A stretch of 64,000 nt of DNA, from positions 1 through 64,000 of the forward strand of contig CAMXWV010000008.1 of the NCBI GenBank assembly GCA_947252755.1, written 5' to 3'. The notes under the pieces are model-generated. The model was not told where the DNA came from and made no database searches. It saw only the letters and a program-made list of their open reading frames with translations. Of this stretch, positions 34,470 to 42,695 are shown piece after piece (position 1 is the stretch's first letter; every line of letters starts with the position of its first letter). A program made the translations under genes and the position numbers. This DNA comes from an uncultured Dermabacter sp. GTDB taxonomy: Bacteria > Actinomycetota > Actinomycetes > Actinomycetales > Dermabacteraceae.

Positions 34470-34641
34470 GCTGAGCATCCCGCTCCCCGGCAGCTCACTC
34501 CGATTCCCAGCCGGCATCTGCGGAACGCGTGCGGTTTCCGCCATCCATGATCCACAATGGAATCGATGAGGTCACCGCGGACCCAAGGGGTGGCTTCACC
34601 TGTGCATATACCCTTCGCACTCACCACCAAGGAGAAGCCCC

Positions 34642-35946
34642 GTGGCCACCACCCCCGTCAAGTCCCTTCCCACCGAGTTCGGCCTCACTGAGGGGCGTGA
34701 GACCCCGCGAGTCATCATCATCGGCGCCGGCCTGGTGGGCCTGTCCACCGCCTGGTTCCTGCAGGAATATGGCGTGGAGGTTGTGGTGCTGGAGCGCAGC
34801 GGTGTAGCCGCGGGCAGCTCCTGGGGCAACGCCGGTTGGCTCACCCCGGGTCTGAGCGCACCGCTGAACGAGCCGAGCGTGCTGAAGTTCGGTGTGGAAT
34901 CCCTGGTCAACCCGGATTCCCCGATGTATGTGCAGCCGCGCATGGATCCGAAGCTCGCCCAGTTCATGATGGGCTTCGCTGCCCGCTGCACCGCTGGCCA
35001 GTGGACCAAGGCGCTCAAACAGTACGTGCCGATCAACCTCATGGCCCTGGATGCGTTTGACAAGCTGGCGGCCGGCGGTGTCAAGGAGGAAACCAAGGAC
35101 ACTGACTTCATTGCCGCATGGGTGAACCCCGAACACGGGGATGCGGTGGTCAATGAGCTGACGCTGTTCGCTGACGCCGGTCTTGACGTGGGCTTCCGCG
35201 AGCTGTCCACTGCTGACTTCGCCAGTGAAGCACCGCTGCTCGCCTCCCAGATCCAGCGCGCCCTGCACATCACCAAACAGCGGTTCATCGAACCGGGCAA
35301 GTACACCGAGTCGGTTGCGGAGTCGGTGGAGGCGCGCGGCGGCCAGCTCCGCATCGGCACGAACGCCCGCAACATCCACCACGGCCCGAAGGGTGTCACC
35401 GTGGAACTGGAAGCCGGTGAGCCCGTCTCAGGGGATGCGGTAGTGATCGCCACCGGTGCGTGGCTGCCCACCCTGGCCAACCGCTACGGGGTGAAGAAGA
35501 TCGTGCAGTCCGGCCGTGGCTACAGCTTCTCCGTGGCCGTGACCGAACCGTCCCTCACCCCGGTGCCCACCCCGTACTACTTTCCCCGGGAACGCGTGGC
35601 CTGCACCCCGATCGGGGAGCGCTTCCGCATCGCCGGCACCATGGAGTTCGATCATGTGGATGCGCCGCTGCGCGGCTCACGCGTGGATGCCCTGGAGAAG
35701 AGCGCAAAACCGCTGATGAAGCATCTCAACTTCATGGACAAGCGGGACGAATGGGTGGGCGGCCGCCCAGTCTGCGTGGACTCCAAGCCGCTGATCGGCG
35801 CCACCCGGGTGCCGCGGGTATTCGTCAACGGCGGCCACGGCATGTGGGGCATCAGCCTGGGCCCCGCCTCCGGTGAACTGCTGGCAAAGCAGATCGTGGA
35901 AGGAAAAGTTCCGGCTCAGCTGCGGCCGTTCAACCCGCTGCGCTGA
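34642..35946 (+). CDS. FAD-dependent D-amino-acid dehydrogenase-like oxidoreductase (DadA type)
   Basis: A 434-residue flavoprotein of the DAO family. The Rossmann motif V-I-I-I-G-A-G-L-V-G-L-S-T-A starts near residue 24, SSWGNAGWLTPG follows, and the C-terminal FAD closure is VFVNGGHGMWGISLGPASGELLA. DadA-type enzymes oxidise D-amino acids to keto acids with quinone as acceptor. There are no membrane segments. GTG start with AAGGAG. It is monocistronic between the glycerate kinase and a MerR gene; the true substrate is uncertain. Confidence 0.82.
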   Translation: MATTPVKSLPTEFGLTEGRETPRVIIIGAGLVGLSTAWFLQEYGVEVVVLERSGVAAGSSWGNAGWLTPGLSAPLNEPSVLKFGVESLVNPDSPMYVQPRMDPKLAQFMMGFAARCTAGQWTKALKQYVPINLMALDAFDKLAAGGVKEETKDTDFIAAWVNPEHGDAVVNELTLFADAGLDVGFRELSTADFASEAPLLASQIQRALHITKQRFIEPGKYTESVAESVEARGGQLRIGTNARNIHHGPKGVTVELEAGEPVSGDAVVIATGAWLPTLANRYGVKKIVQSGRGYSFSVAVTEPSLTPVPTPYYFPRERVACTPIGERFRIAGTMEFDHVDAPLRGSRVDALEKSAKPLMKHLNFMDKRDEWVGGRPVCVDSKPLIGATRVPRVFVNGGHGMWGISLGPASGELLAKQIVEGKVPAQLRPFNPLR

Positions 35947-35960
35947 CAACGAACAAGTAC

Positions 35961-35997
35961 GCCCACGTCGCGCGGCGCCAGGCAGCGTAACGTGGGC
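35961..35997. terminator. Hairpin between convergent dadA-like and merR genes
   Basis: GCCCACGT (35961-35968) pairs with ACGTGGGC (35990-35997) over a 21-base loop that itself contains a CGC/GCG pairing. It lies between two convergent stops and probably ends both transcripts. Confidence 0.5.
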
Positions 35998-36020
35998 ACA
36001 GCAGAGCTCGTGCTCGTCGC

Positions 36021-36821
36021 TCACTCCCACTGGGCGTTCGCCACGTCCACACCGTGGGCCGACGCGTTCGCTTCAACGGCTGCGCGCAGCCACTGCGCAA
36101 GCCCCGGCTCCCGGCGGTCATAGTGCTCCGTGAACCGGGGGTCCTCGGTGTATCCGCGAGCGATCAGCACATGCTTCTGGTGTGAGACCGGGAAGAACAC
36201 GCTGAGCAGGTCACGATGCTGTTCCGCGAGCGCCTGCGCCTCGCTGCTGGTGGGCTCAACACCACCGCGGAGCGCGTCGGCCAGCGATTCCTCCACTGTC
36301 TCGGTGCGGGCCTTCACCTCGCGCCAGTCCTGCTCGCTCATCTGAGAAGTGCGCTGCTGGCTTGCGGTCCAATCATCGGTGCTGCCCCAGCGGTCCTCCG
36401 CTTCCGCCTGGTACTCGGGGAAGCCGGCATCGCCCAGGATCTCGCTGATCTGCTGATTGGTCAGGTTGTTGTTGCTCATGGTGTCCTCCAGAAGGGTGTC
36501 AAGAGCTGCGATCATGTGGCGCAGCTCGTCCTGTTTCTGTATGAGCAGGTCACGCTGGCGATGCAGGTGGTCCGCGGGGCTGCCGCCGGTAGTGAGCACA
36601 TGAGCGATCTGCTCAAGTCTCATCCCGGTGGCGCGGTAGATGAGGATCTGCCGCGCCCTATCCAGATCCGGCTGGGTGAACACACGGTGGTTTCCCCACG
36701 TGCGGTCCGTGGGGCTGAGAAGGCCCCGCTGCTCCCAATAGTGGAGGGTCCGCACGGACACGCCGAGCAGGTCTGCTGCCTGGCCCACGGTCCACGTCTG
36801 ATCGCCGTTGCTTCCTGTCAT
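36021..36821 (-). CDS. MerR-family regulator with TipAS drug-sensing domain
   Basis: A 266-residue TipA-type regulator. The winged helix (QTWTVGQAADLLGVSVRTLHYWE-like start, residues ~8-75) is followed by a coiled linker with NNNLTNQQ and a TipAS domain from about residue 130 to the end (DRWGSTDDW, EHYDRREPGLAQWL, ANASAH). TipAS domains bind thiopeptides and other multidrug ligands. I use the ATG at 36821 (MTGSNGDQTW). Directly upstream is a MerR-type palindromic promoter, so it probably autoregulates. Confidence 0.85.
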   Translation of the reverse strand: MTGSNGDQTWTVGQAADLLGVSVRTLHYWEQRGLLSPTDRTWGNHRVFTQPDLDRARQILIYRATGMRLEQIAHVLTTGGSPADHLHRQRDLLIQKQDELRHMIAALDTLLEDTMSNNNLTNQQISEILGDAGFPEYQAEAEDRWGSTDDWTASQQRTSQMSEQDWREVKARTETVEESLADALRGGVEPTSSEAQALAEQHRDLLSVFFPVSHQKHVLIARGYTEDPRFTEHYDRREPGLAQWLRAAVEANASAHGVDVANAQWE

Positions 36822-36837
36822 GACAACCACCGTGGGG

Positions 36838-36860
36838 CCTAACGCCGCGTGAGGTGCAAG
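36838..36860 (-). promoter_or_regulatory. TipA/MerR-type operator-promoter of the merR gene
   Basis: On the minus strand CTTGCACCTCACGCCGCGT is followed by TAGG, containing the dyad CCTCACG-ccg-CGTTAGG (one mismatch, with the CCG shared by both arms) next to a -35-like TTGCAC. This closely resembles known tipA promoter operators, and it lies 17-40 bp before the regulator start. Confidence 0.65.
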
Positions 36861-36929
36861 CCCCTTTTTTTCCGGTGTGCCTCCCTTCACCCGTAGGTGT
36901 ACTGAAGCGCCCTGGGTTTCGTTCCGAGG

Positions 36930-37064
36930 TCAGGACGCTTCAGCCTCGCCGCGGGTGGGGAGCGCCCACAGCTGGGCGTCATCGGAGGACTCGCCGTCCT
37001 CACCGGTGCGCTTGGCCGTGAAGTATGTGGTGCCGTCTTCGGCCAGGGCGACGGCGCCGACATT
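36930..37064 (-). pseudogene. C-terminal fragment of an unknown gene
   Basis: On the minus strand, an open frame of about 45 codons ends in A-L-P-T-R-G-E-A-E-A-S-stop at 36930 and includes G-A-V-A-L-A-E-D-G-T-T-Y-F-T-A-K-R-T-G-E. The strand-like pattern resembles the end of a beta-propeller or substrate-binding protein. It breaks off at about 37065 where a fragment of opposite orientation begins. It has no start and is a relic. Confidence 0.5.
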
Positions 37065-37361
37065 CGCGGCGGCGAGCTCGCCCAGCCGTTCTTCTCCGCC
37101 CTCGCCAAGGGGGCCGGTGACCTGTCGCCCGACGGCGAGCAGACCGATGAGGTCTACCAGATTCTCGCCGACGCCACCGGTCAGGACATCGAGGTGCTGA
37201 AGTCCTCCCCGATGTACTCCTACCTCCCGGACCTCGCCCCGCAGCCCGACCAGCTCGAGGCCATGCAGCAGGTGTGGATGACCGGTGGCCAGATCAATTT
37301 CGACGAGCCGCTGGACGTGGGCAGTTTCGTGGACGAGTCCTTCGCGCAGAACGCCGACTGA
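37065..37361 (+). pseudogene. C-terminal fragment of an ABC transporter substrate-binding protein
   Basis: About 98 codons without a start, ending in Q-N-A-D-stop at 37361. The segment V-W-M-T-G-G-Q-I-N-F-D-E-P-L-D-V-G-S-F-V-D resembles the C-terminus of nitrate/sulfonate/taurine (NMT1-type) solute-binding proteins. The N-terminal two thirds and the transporter partners are missing, so it was cut by the rearrangement that joined it to the opposite-strand relic at 37064. Confidence 0.65.
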
Positions 37362-37422
37362 TCAACTGTAGTGCAGGTCACAGCTCTGCTGACGAATATC
37401 AGCAAATAATGCAACGTCCGTG

Positions 37423-37452
37423 TTGCTTAAGTCGGTAAGGCTGTCCTAACCT
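37423..37452 (+). promoter_or_regulatory. Putative iron-responsive promoter/operator of the siderophore operon
   Basis: TTGCTT (37423-37428) and TAACCT (37447-37452), 18 bp apart, form a likely -35/-10 pair. They enclose the inverted repeat GGTAAGG-CTGT-CCTAACC (37434-37451), which resembles a DtxR/IdeR box. Predicted transcription would start at about 37459, which is the GTG start itself, so the message may be leaderless. Confidence 0.55.
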
Positions 37453-37458
37453 CGTGCT

Positions 37459-38538
37459 GTGATCAACGCTCCCCGTTCCCAGCCCACCGTCATCGGCCGC
37501 CGCTCCGCCCTGCTTGTGGGGGCCGGCGCCCTCGGTGCGGCTCTGTCCGCCTGCAGCACCGGCCCCTCGGGTGATTCTGAGGTCGCCACCTCGGAACACG
37601 GTGGCGCGACCGACTCGGCCGGCTACCCCCGCACCATCACCCACGCCCTCGGCAGCACCGAGATCCCGGCGCCCCCGCAGCGCGTCGCCACTGTCTCGTG
37701 GGCCAACCAGGACATTGTGCTTGCGCTCGGCGTCGTTCCCGTGGGCATGACCCGGGTGGACTGGGGCGGCAACGAGAACGGCTCCACCGACTGGTTCGAC
37801 GCCGCCCTCGACGAGATCGGTGGTGACGAGCCCGTTCAGTTCAGCGAGACCGACGGCCTGGACACCGAGGCGATCGCAGAGGTCCAGCCTGACCTCATCG
37901 TCGGCGCCTACTCCGGGCTGACAGCCGAGCAGTACCAGGAACTCTCGAAGATCGCCCGGGTCATCGCCTACCCCGAGGGGGACGTCCCCTTCGGCACCGC
38001 CTGGCAGGACGCGACCACCCTGGTCGGTGAGGCCCTGGGCAGGGAGCAGGAGGCCGCGGCGCTCATCGAGGAGGTCGAGAGCGCGATCGCCTCCGCCGCC
38101 GAGAAGCACACCGAGCTCGCGGGGACCACCTTCCTCTACGGCACGATCGACCCGGCCGCGGCCGACCAGATCAGCATCTACACCGCGGTCGACAACCGCC
38201 CCCGATTCCTCACCGAGCTCGGCATGGAGAACCCACCGTTCCTCGAGGAGAACACCCCTGACGATGAGACGTTCTTCTTCACCTGGAGCCCGGAGCGAGC
38301 CGATGAGCTCGACGCCGACGTCATCATCACCTGGGCCGCGGACGACAAGGTTGGCACGACCATCGCGACTGATCCGCTCCTGAAGAAGATCCCGGCGGTC
38401 CAGGCCGGCACCCTCGTCCTCCAGACCGATCCTGCCCAGGTCCTCTCGATCTCCGCTGCCTCCCCTCTGTCGATCCCCTGGGCCCTGGAGCACACCCTGC
38501 CGGCGATCGCCGAGGCCGCGGCCACGGCCCGGTCCTGA
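37459..38538 (+). CDS. Iron-siderophore ABC transporter substrate-binding lipoprotein
   Basis: A 359-residue FepB/FhuD-type (Peripla_BP_2) protein that captures ferric siderophore outside the membrane. The N-terminus has I-G-R-R-S-A-L-L followed by a hydrophobic stretch and the lipobox L-S-A-C with Cys32, so it is lipid-anchored and possibly a Tat substrate. Family features are RVATVSWANQDIVLALGV and PDLIVGAYSGL. The GTG start has no Shine-Dalgarno sequence; a DtxR-like site overlaps its promoter. First gene of an operon with two permeases, an ATPase and a siderophore reductase. Confidence 0.88.
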   Translation: MINAPRSQPTVIGRRSALLVGAGALGAALSACSTGPSGDSEVATSEHGGATDSAGYPRTITHALGSTEIPAPPQRVATVSWANQDIVLALGVVPVGMTRVDWGGNENGSTDWFDAALDEIGGDEPVQFSETDGLDTEAIAEVQPDLIVGAYSGLTAEQYQELSKIARVIAYPEGDVPFGTAWQDATTLVGEALGREQEAAALIEEVESAIASAAEKHTELAGTTFLYGTIDPAAADQISIYTAVDNRPRFLTELGMENPPFLEENTPDDETFFFTWSPERADELDADVIITWAADDKVGTTIATDPLLKKIPAVQAGTLVLQTDPAQVLSISAASPLSIPWALEHTLPAIAEAAATARS

Positions 38539-38547
38539 CGACGCAGC

Positions 38548-39594
38548 GTGAACCGCCCCGCCGGACCGGCACCGATGGCGCTGATCCCGTTGGCCGTGAT
38601 CGCTCTCCTGGTCTTCCTCGCGCTGGCGCTCGGGGCGCGTCCCGTCCCCATGGACGTCGTGGTCGATGTCCTGGTTTCCGGGATGCGCGGGGACCGGGAC
38701 CTATCGTCCGACGGCGGCATCGAGGCCGCGGCCGTCCTCTCCCGGATCCCGCGCAGCATCACCGCACTCGTCGTCGGTGCGGCCCTTGCGGTGGCGGGAT
38801 TCGCCCTGCAAGGCGCCACCCGCAACCCCCTGGGCGACCCGGGACTGCTGGGACTCGGCGCCGGAGCCTCTCTCGCCATGGCCGTCGGGATCTGGACAGG
38901 ACTGACCACGGCGCTGCCGATGGTGATGCTGCTCGCGGTCGTCGGGACCCTGGGCGCGGCCGCTGTGGTCCACGTGGTGGCCGCGGCGGCGAGCCGGACC
39001 GCTGACGGCACCGGCCGGGGAGCCCCGGAACCACTCGCCCTCGTGCTCGCCGGCGCCGCCGTGACCGCTGGATCCACCTCGGTGACCACAGCGCTGCTCC
39101 TGCTCGCGCCGAACGTGCTGGAGCGCTTCCGCTACTGGACTGTGGGCACAGTCGCTCGCACCGACCTGGACGACGCGCTGAGGGTCGCTGTGGTCGTTCT
39201 CGTCGCGATCACTGTGGTCCTGCTCCTCGCCCCGGGCCTGGACGCGCTCGCACTCGGAGATGACGTCGCCCACGGGCTCGGCGCCCGTCCCGGACTCCTG
39301 CGTGGGCTGCTGCTCGCGGCCGCCGTGATCCTGACCGCCGCTGCGACCGCACTCGCCGGGCCCGTCGGCTTCATCGGGCTGATGGTGCCTCACGCCCTGC
39401 GGCGGCTGCGCCCGGCCGGCACCCGGCTCATGGTGATCGGCTGTGCACTGTGGGGCGCTGCGCTGCTGCTGGCTGCCGACCTCGTCGGTCGCGTCGTCGT
39501 CGCCCCGCAGGAGATCCACGTCGGCATCACGGTGGTGCTGCTGGGCGTTCCTGTGCTCCTGCTCCTCCTGCGCCGACGAGTGATCGCACTGTGA
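38548..39594 (+). CDS. FecCD-family siderophore permease subunit 1
   Basis: A 348-residue integral membrane protein with about ten hydrophobic segments. Characteristic FecCD stretches: RIPRSITALVVGAALAVAGF, Q-G-A-T-R-N-P-L-G-D-P-G-L-L-G, and VGFIGLMVPHALRRL near the C-terminus, which contacts the ATPase. GTG start ten bases after the binding-protein stop. Forms the channel with the next gene product. Confidence 0.9.
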   Translation: MNRPAGPAPMALIPLAVIALLVFLALALGARPVPMDVVVDVLVSGMRGDRDLSSDGGIEAAAVLSRIPRSITALVVGAALAVAGFALQGATRNPLGDPGLLGLGAGASLAMAVGIWTGLTTALPMVMLLAVVGTLGAAAVVHVVAAAASRTADGTGRGAPEPLALVLAGAAVTAGSTSVTTALLLLAPNVLERFRYWTVGTVARTDLDDALRVAVVVLVAITVVLLLAPGLDALALGDDVAHGLGARPGLLRGLLLAAAVILTAAATALAGPVGFIGLMVPHALRRLRPAGTRLMVIGCALWGAALLLAADLVGRVVVAPQEIHVGITVVLLGVPVLLLLLRRRVIAL

Positions 39595-40700
39595 GCGCCC
39601 GGGAGATCATCACCGCAGCTCGCGGGCGCGAGGTCGGCCGGGCACCGTCGACCGCGCGCACAGCGGTGGCCGCATCCCGCCGCCGGGACCGCACCAGGCT
39701 CACCATCGCTCTGTGCGGGCTTGTCATGCTGCTGCTGGCCGCCCTGGCGACACGGGTTCTGCTCGGCGGGTACACGGTGACGGTCGCCGACTTCGTACGG
39801 ATACTCCGCGGCACCGTCATCCCGGGTGCGAGCTACATCGTGCTGGAGAGCAAGCTGCCGCGGGCGCTGACCGCCGGCTGCGCGGGAGCCGCACTCGGTG
39901 CAGCCGGGGCACTGTTCCGCCGCACTCTGCGCAATCCTCTCGCGAGCCCTGATGTGCTCGGCGTGACCCAAGGAGCCGCAGCGGCGGCCGTCGGCGCACT
40001 GCTGGTCACCGGGGGGCGCGGCACCGCACTGATCCTCGCTGCCCTCGCCGGAGGCCTCGCGGCCACGGCGGCCGTGCTCGGACTGTCCGGTGCCGACGCC
40101 CGTCTGCGGGCAGCTGGGGGAGTGGCAGCGTCTGCCGGCGGGCAGCGGCTGATTGTCGCCGGGATCGCGGTGGCGGCCCTGTGCCAGTCCGTGGTCGCCG
40201 GCGCGATGCTGCAGATGAACGAGCATGACCTTCCCGCCGCAGCCGTGTGGTTGGCCGGGTCGCTGTCGGCCGTCACCTGGCCGCAGCTCGCCGTCCTGGC
40301 GCTGGCGCTCGTGCCGCTGCTGCCGGTGGCCGGACTCCTGCATTCCCGTCTCGCTCCAGCCGATCTCGGCGGTGAGCTGGCGCATGGACTCGGTGCGCAC
40401 CCGGCCCGCACCGGCACGGCGGCGCTGCTGGTCGGGTCGCTCCTCGCGGCCGCGGCCACCGCCGTCGTCGGACCCCTGGCGTTCGTCGCTCTGCTCGCCA
40501 CCCCGCTCGCTCGCGGTCTCGCCGGTGGCCGTCCCTCCCTGCCCGCCGCCGCGCTCACCGGCGCTGTCATCGTGGTCCTCGCGGACTTCATCGGCGGCGA
40601 GGCCTTCGGCTCCTCACGCCTGCCCGCGGGTGTGCTCACCGGAGCCTGCGGCGCACCTCTGATGCTCTGGCTGCTCATCCGATCCAGGAGACACGCATGA
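39591..40700 (+). CDS. FecCD-family siderophore permease subunit 2
   Basis: A 369-residue partner permease. Its GTG at 39591 overlaps the preceding stop (GTGA). Q-instead motif F-R-R-T-L-R-N-P-L-A-S-P-D-V-L-G-V and V-G-P-L-A-F-V-A-L-L-A-T-P-L-A-R are the equivalents of the family signatures; the Q-G-x-x-R-N-P glutamine is replaced by Phe-Arg. A basic N-terminal ~40 residues precede the first helix. A longer upstream extension is possible on paper but lies inside the previous gene. Confidence 0.88.
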   Translation: MSAREIITAARGREVGRAPSTARTAVAASRRRDRTRLTIALCGLVMLLLAALATRVLLGGYTVTVADFVRILRGTVIPGASYIVLESKLPRALTAGCAGAALGAAGALFRRTLRNPLASPDVLGVTQGAAAAAVGALLVTGGRGTALILAALAGGLAATAAVLGLSGADARLRAAGGVAASAGGQRLIVAGIAVAALCQSVVAGAMLQMNEHDLPAAAVWLAGSLSAVTWPQLAVLALALVPLLPVAGLLHSRLAPADLGGELAHGLGAHPARTGTAALLVGSLLAAAATAVVGPLAFVALLATPLARGLAGGRPSLPAAALTGAVIVVLADFIGGEAFGSSRLPAGVLTGACGAPLMLWLLIRSRRHA

Positions 40701-41602
40701 CTCAGCACCCGAGCCCCGTCGTGGACGGAGCCGACCCCGCGATCCGTCTGTGCGATGTCGAGCTCGGCTACGGGGGGCGCCGCGTCGTCGGGCCCGTGGA
40801 CCTGGACATCCCGCGTGGTCGCATGACCGTCGTGATCGGTGCGAACGGTTGCGGCAAGTCGACTCTGCTCCGCGGACTGACCCGTCAGATCCCACTCATG
40901 GCGGGACGTATCGAGGTGCTCGGCGAGGACACGCGGGGCATCGGTGCGCGCGACTATGCCCGCACCGTCGCGCTGCTCCCGCAGTCCCCGGTCGTCCCCG
41001 AGCACACGACGGTGGCGCAGCTCGTGGAGCGGGGTCGCTACCCCCACCGCTCCTGGTTCGGGTCCCGCAGTCGCCAGGACGAGGCCGCCATCGCCGAGGC
41101 CGTCGGCCGCACAGGGCTGGTCGACCTGGTGGACCGCGACGTCGCCGAACTCTCCGGTGGGCAGCGGCAGCGAGCCTGGCTCGCCCTCGTCCTTGCTCAG
41201 CGCACCCCTGTCGTCCTGCTCGACGAGCCGATGAGCTTCCTGGACATGAGCCACCAGGTCGAGCTGCTGGACCTGGTCGGGACGCTCCCAGATCCCATCG
41301 ACCTCACTGGCCCCACTGGAGATGGTGCCGCTCCCGTGCTGAGCGGACCCGCCGAGGCGGCGCCGGAGCCGCGACGCGCCACCGTAGTCGCCGTCCTGCA
41401 CGAGCTCAGTCTCGCCGCCCGCTGTGCTGACCACATCGTCGCGGTCCACAACGGCCAGATCGCTGCTCAGGGCGATCCCGCCGACGTCATCACCCCGGAC
41501 GTCCTGCGTGAGGTCTTCGGACTGCACGCCGACGTCATCACCGATCCTCTGCTCGGGCACCCCGTCGTGCTGCCGCGCAGCGAGAAGGAGGCTCAGCCGT
41601 GA
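40697..41602 (+). CDS. Siderophore ABC transporter ATPase (FepC/FecE type)
   Basis: A 301-residue ABC ATPase powering ferric-siderophore import. Walker A G-A-N-G-C-G-K-S-T at about residues 52-60, Q-loop LLPQSP, signature LSGGQRQR, and Walker B VVLLDEPMSFLD. An insertion of about 35 residues rich in Pro/Gly/Ala precedes the H-loop histidine (VVAVLHELSLAARCAD). ATGA overlap with the previous permease and GTGA overlap with the next gene. Confidence 0.93.
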   Translation: MTQHPSPVVDGADPAIRLCDVELGYGGRRVVGPVDLDIPRGRMTVVIGANGCGKSTLLRGLTRQIPLMAGRIEVLGEDTRGIGARDYARTVALLPQSPVVPEHTTVAQLVERGRYPHRSWFGSRSRQDEAAIAEAVGRTGLVDLVDRDVAELSGGQRQRAWLALVLAQRTPVVLLDEPMSFLDMSHQVELLDLVGTLPDPIDLTGPTGDGAAPVLSGPAEAAPEPRRATVVAVLHELSLAARCADHIVAVHNGQIAAQGDPADVITPDVLREVFGLHADVITDPLLGHPVVLPRSEKEAQP

Positions 41603-42621
41603 CCGACATGACCTGTGCTCCTGTCGAGGTCCTCGCCGTCGCCGACCCCGACCCCGGATTCCGCCGTCTGCTCCTGGCAGGAGCCGCGATCGATGAGGCC
41701 TGCCCGCTCCTGCGTCCCGGCCCCGACATCGTCGAGATCCAGCAGGCGCTCGACGGGGCCGGGACCGGTGTGCGGCCCGTCGCCGATGCGTTCGTGAAAC
41801 TCCTCGTGCCCGCCCCCGGATGCGAGGTGATCGAGATCGACGTCGACAGTCCGCTGCGTGAGCAGCTCCACCGGCTCGAGGTCGAGAAGGCCGGGTGGAT
41901 GCGCACCTACACTGCACGCGCCGTCGCCCGGGTTCGCACTGAGCACGGGGACGTTCCCGCGATGGTGGTCGATGTCGCGCTGCATGGCGACCCCGAGGAT
42001 GCCGAGGACCCTCACCAGGGCCCTGGGCTGCGCTGGGCGCGGGCCGCCCGACCTGGTGACCGGCTCAGCATGCTGCTGCCCGGCCCTGACGTCCCGGCGT
42101 GGTCAGCCTGGGCGCCGCAGGGTGCCACCGGCATCCTGGCCATCGGCGACGAGACTGCAGCCCCGGCGCTCGTCTCCATCGCTCTCGAGCTCGCAGCGGA
42201 TCCGACCGCCCCACCGGCCGATGTGCTCATCGAGCTGCCTGCCGGCATCGGCCTCGCTGACACGGTGGATGCTGCGCTGTGCGCCGATGAGGGTCGTGTG
42301 CGGCTGCGGGTGGGCAACCGCAGCGCGGGTGAGCGCGCCGGTGACTGGGCGATGCGCACCACCATCGATCTGCTGCGCCTGAACGTCGCCGCGGGGGAGG
42401 TCCTCTCCCGTCCCACACCGGTGGCCTGCGGACCGTTCCGCGAATGGTCGCTCGCGGAAGAAGCTCAGACCGGTGGCGGCGAGGACGTCCCCTATGTGTT
42501 CATCGCCGGCGAGTCGGCCATGGTCCGTTCCCTGCGTCGGCTGGTCGTCGGGGACGCCGGCATCGATCGCAGCCGTGTCTCCTTCATGGGGTACTGGCGT
42601 GAGGGACGCCCCGAGAGCTGA
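41599..42621 (+). CDS. Siderophore-interacting protein (ViuB-type FAD reductase)
   Basis: A 340-residue cytoplasmic flavoprotein expected to release iron by reducing ferric siderophore. FAD-site R-T-Y-T-A-R-A-V, a middle ILAIGDETAAPAL, and the C-terminal NAD(P)-domain pieces Y-V-F-I-A-G-E-S-A-M-V-R and F-M-G-Y-W-R-E-G-R-P-E are typical for SIP proteins. It is slightly longer than usual, with an extra N-terminal ~45 residues. GTG start overlapping the ATPase stop; last gene of the operon, followed by the right island end. Confidence 0.9.
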   Translation: MTDMTCAPVEVLAVADPDPGFRRLLLAGAAIDEACPLLRPGPDIVEIQQALDGAGTGVRPVADAFVKLLVPAPGCEVIEIDVDSPLREQLHRLEVEKAGWMRTYTARAVARVRTEHGDVPAMVVDVALHGDPEDAEDPHQGPGLRWARAARPGDRLSMLLPGPDVPAWSAWAPQGATGILAIGDETAAPALVSIALELAADPTAPPADVLIELPAGIGLADTVDAALCADEGRVRLRVGNRSAGERAGDWAMRTTIDLLRLNVAAGEVLSRPTPVACGPFREWSLAEEAQTGGGEDVPYVFIAGESAMVRSLRRLVVGDAGIDRSRVSFMGYWREGRPES

Positions 42622-42695
42622 CCGCCACTGCGGGGGTGAAACGCCGGGCCGCGCCACAGGCTGTGTGGTGAAACCCAGGGCGCTTCATAGCGCCT

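Noticed and set aside
39833..41917. 694-codon open frame antisense to the siderophore permease and ATPase genes
   Set aside because: Arg/Pro/Ser-rich shadow of clearly real genes on the other strand.
36903..42687. Complete insertion sequence
   Set aside because: The inverted repeats look like IS ends, but no transposase frame is found between them; all genes inside are transport-related or fragments.
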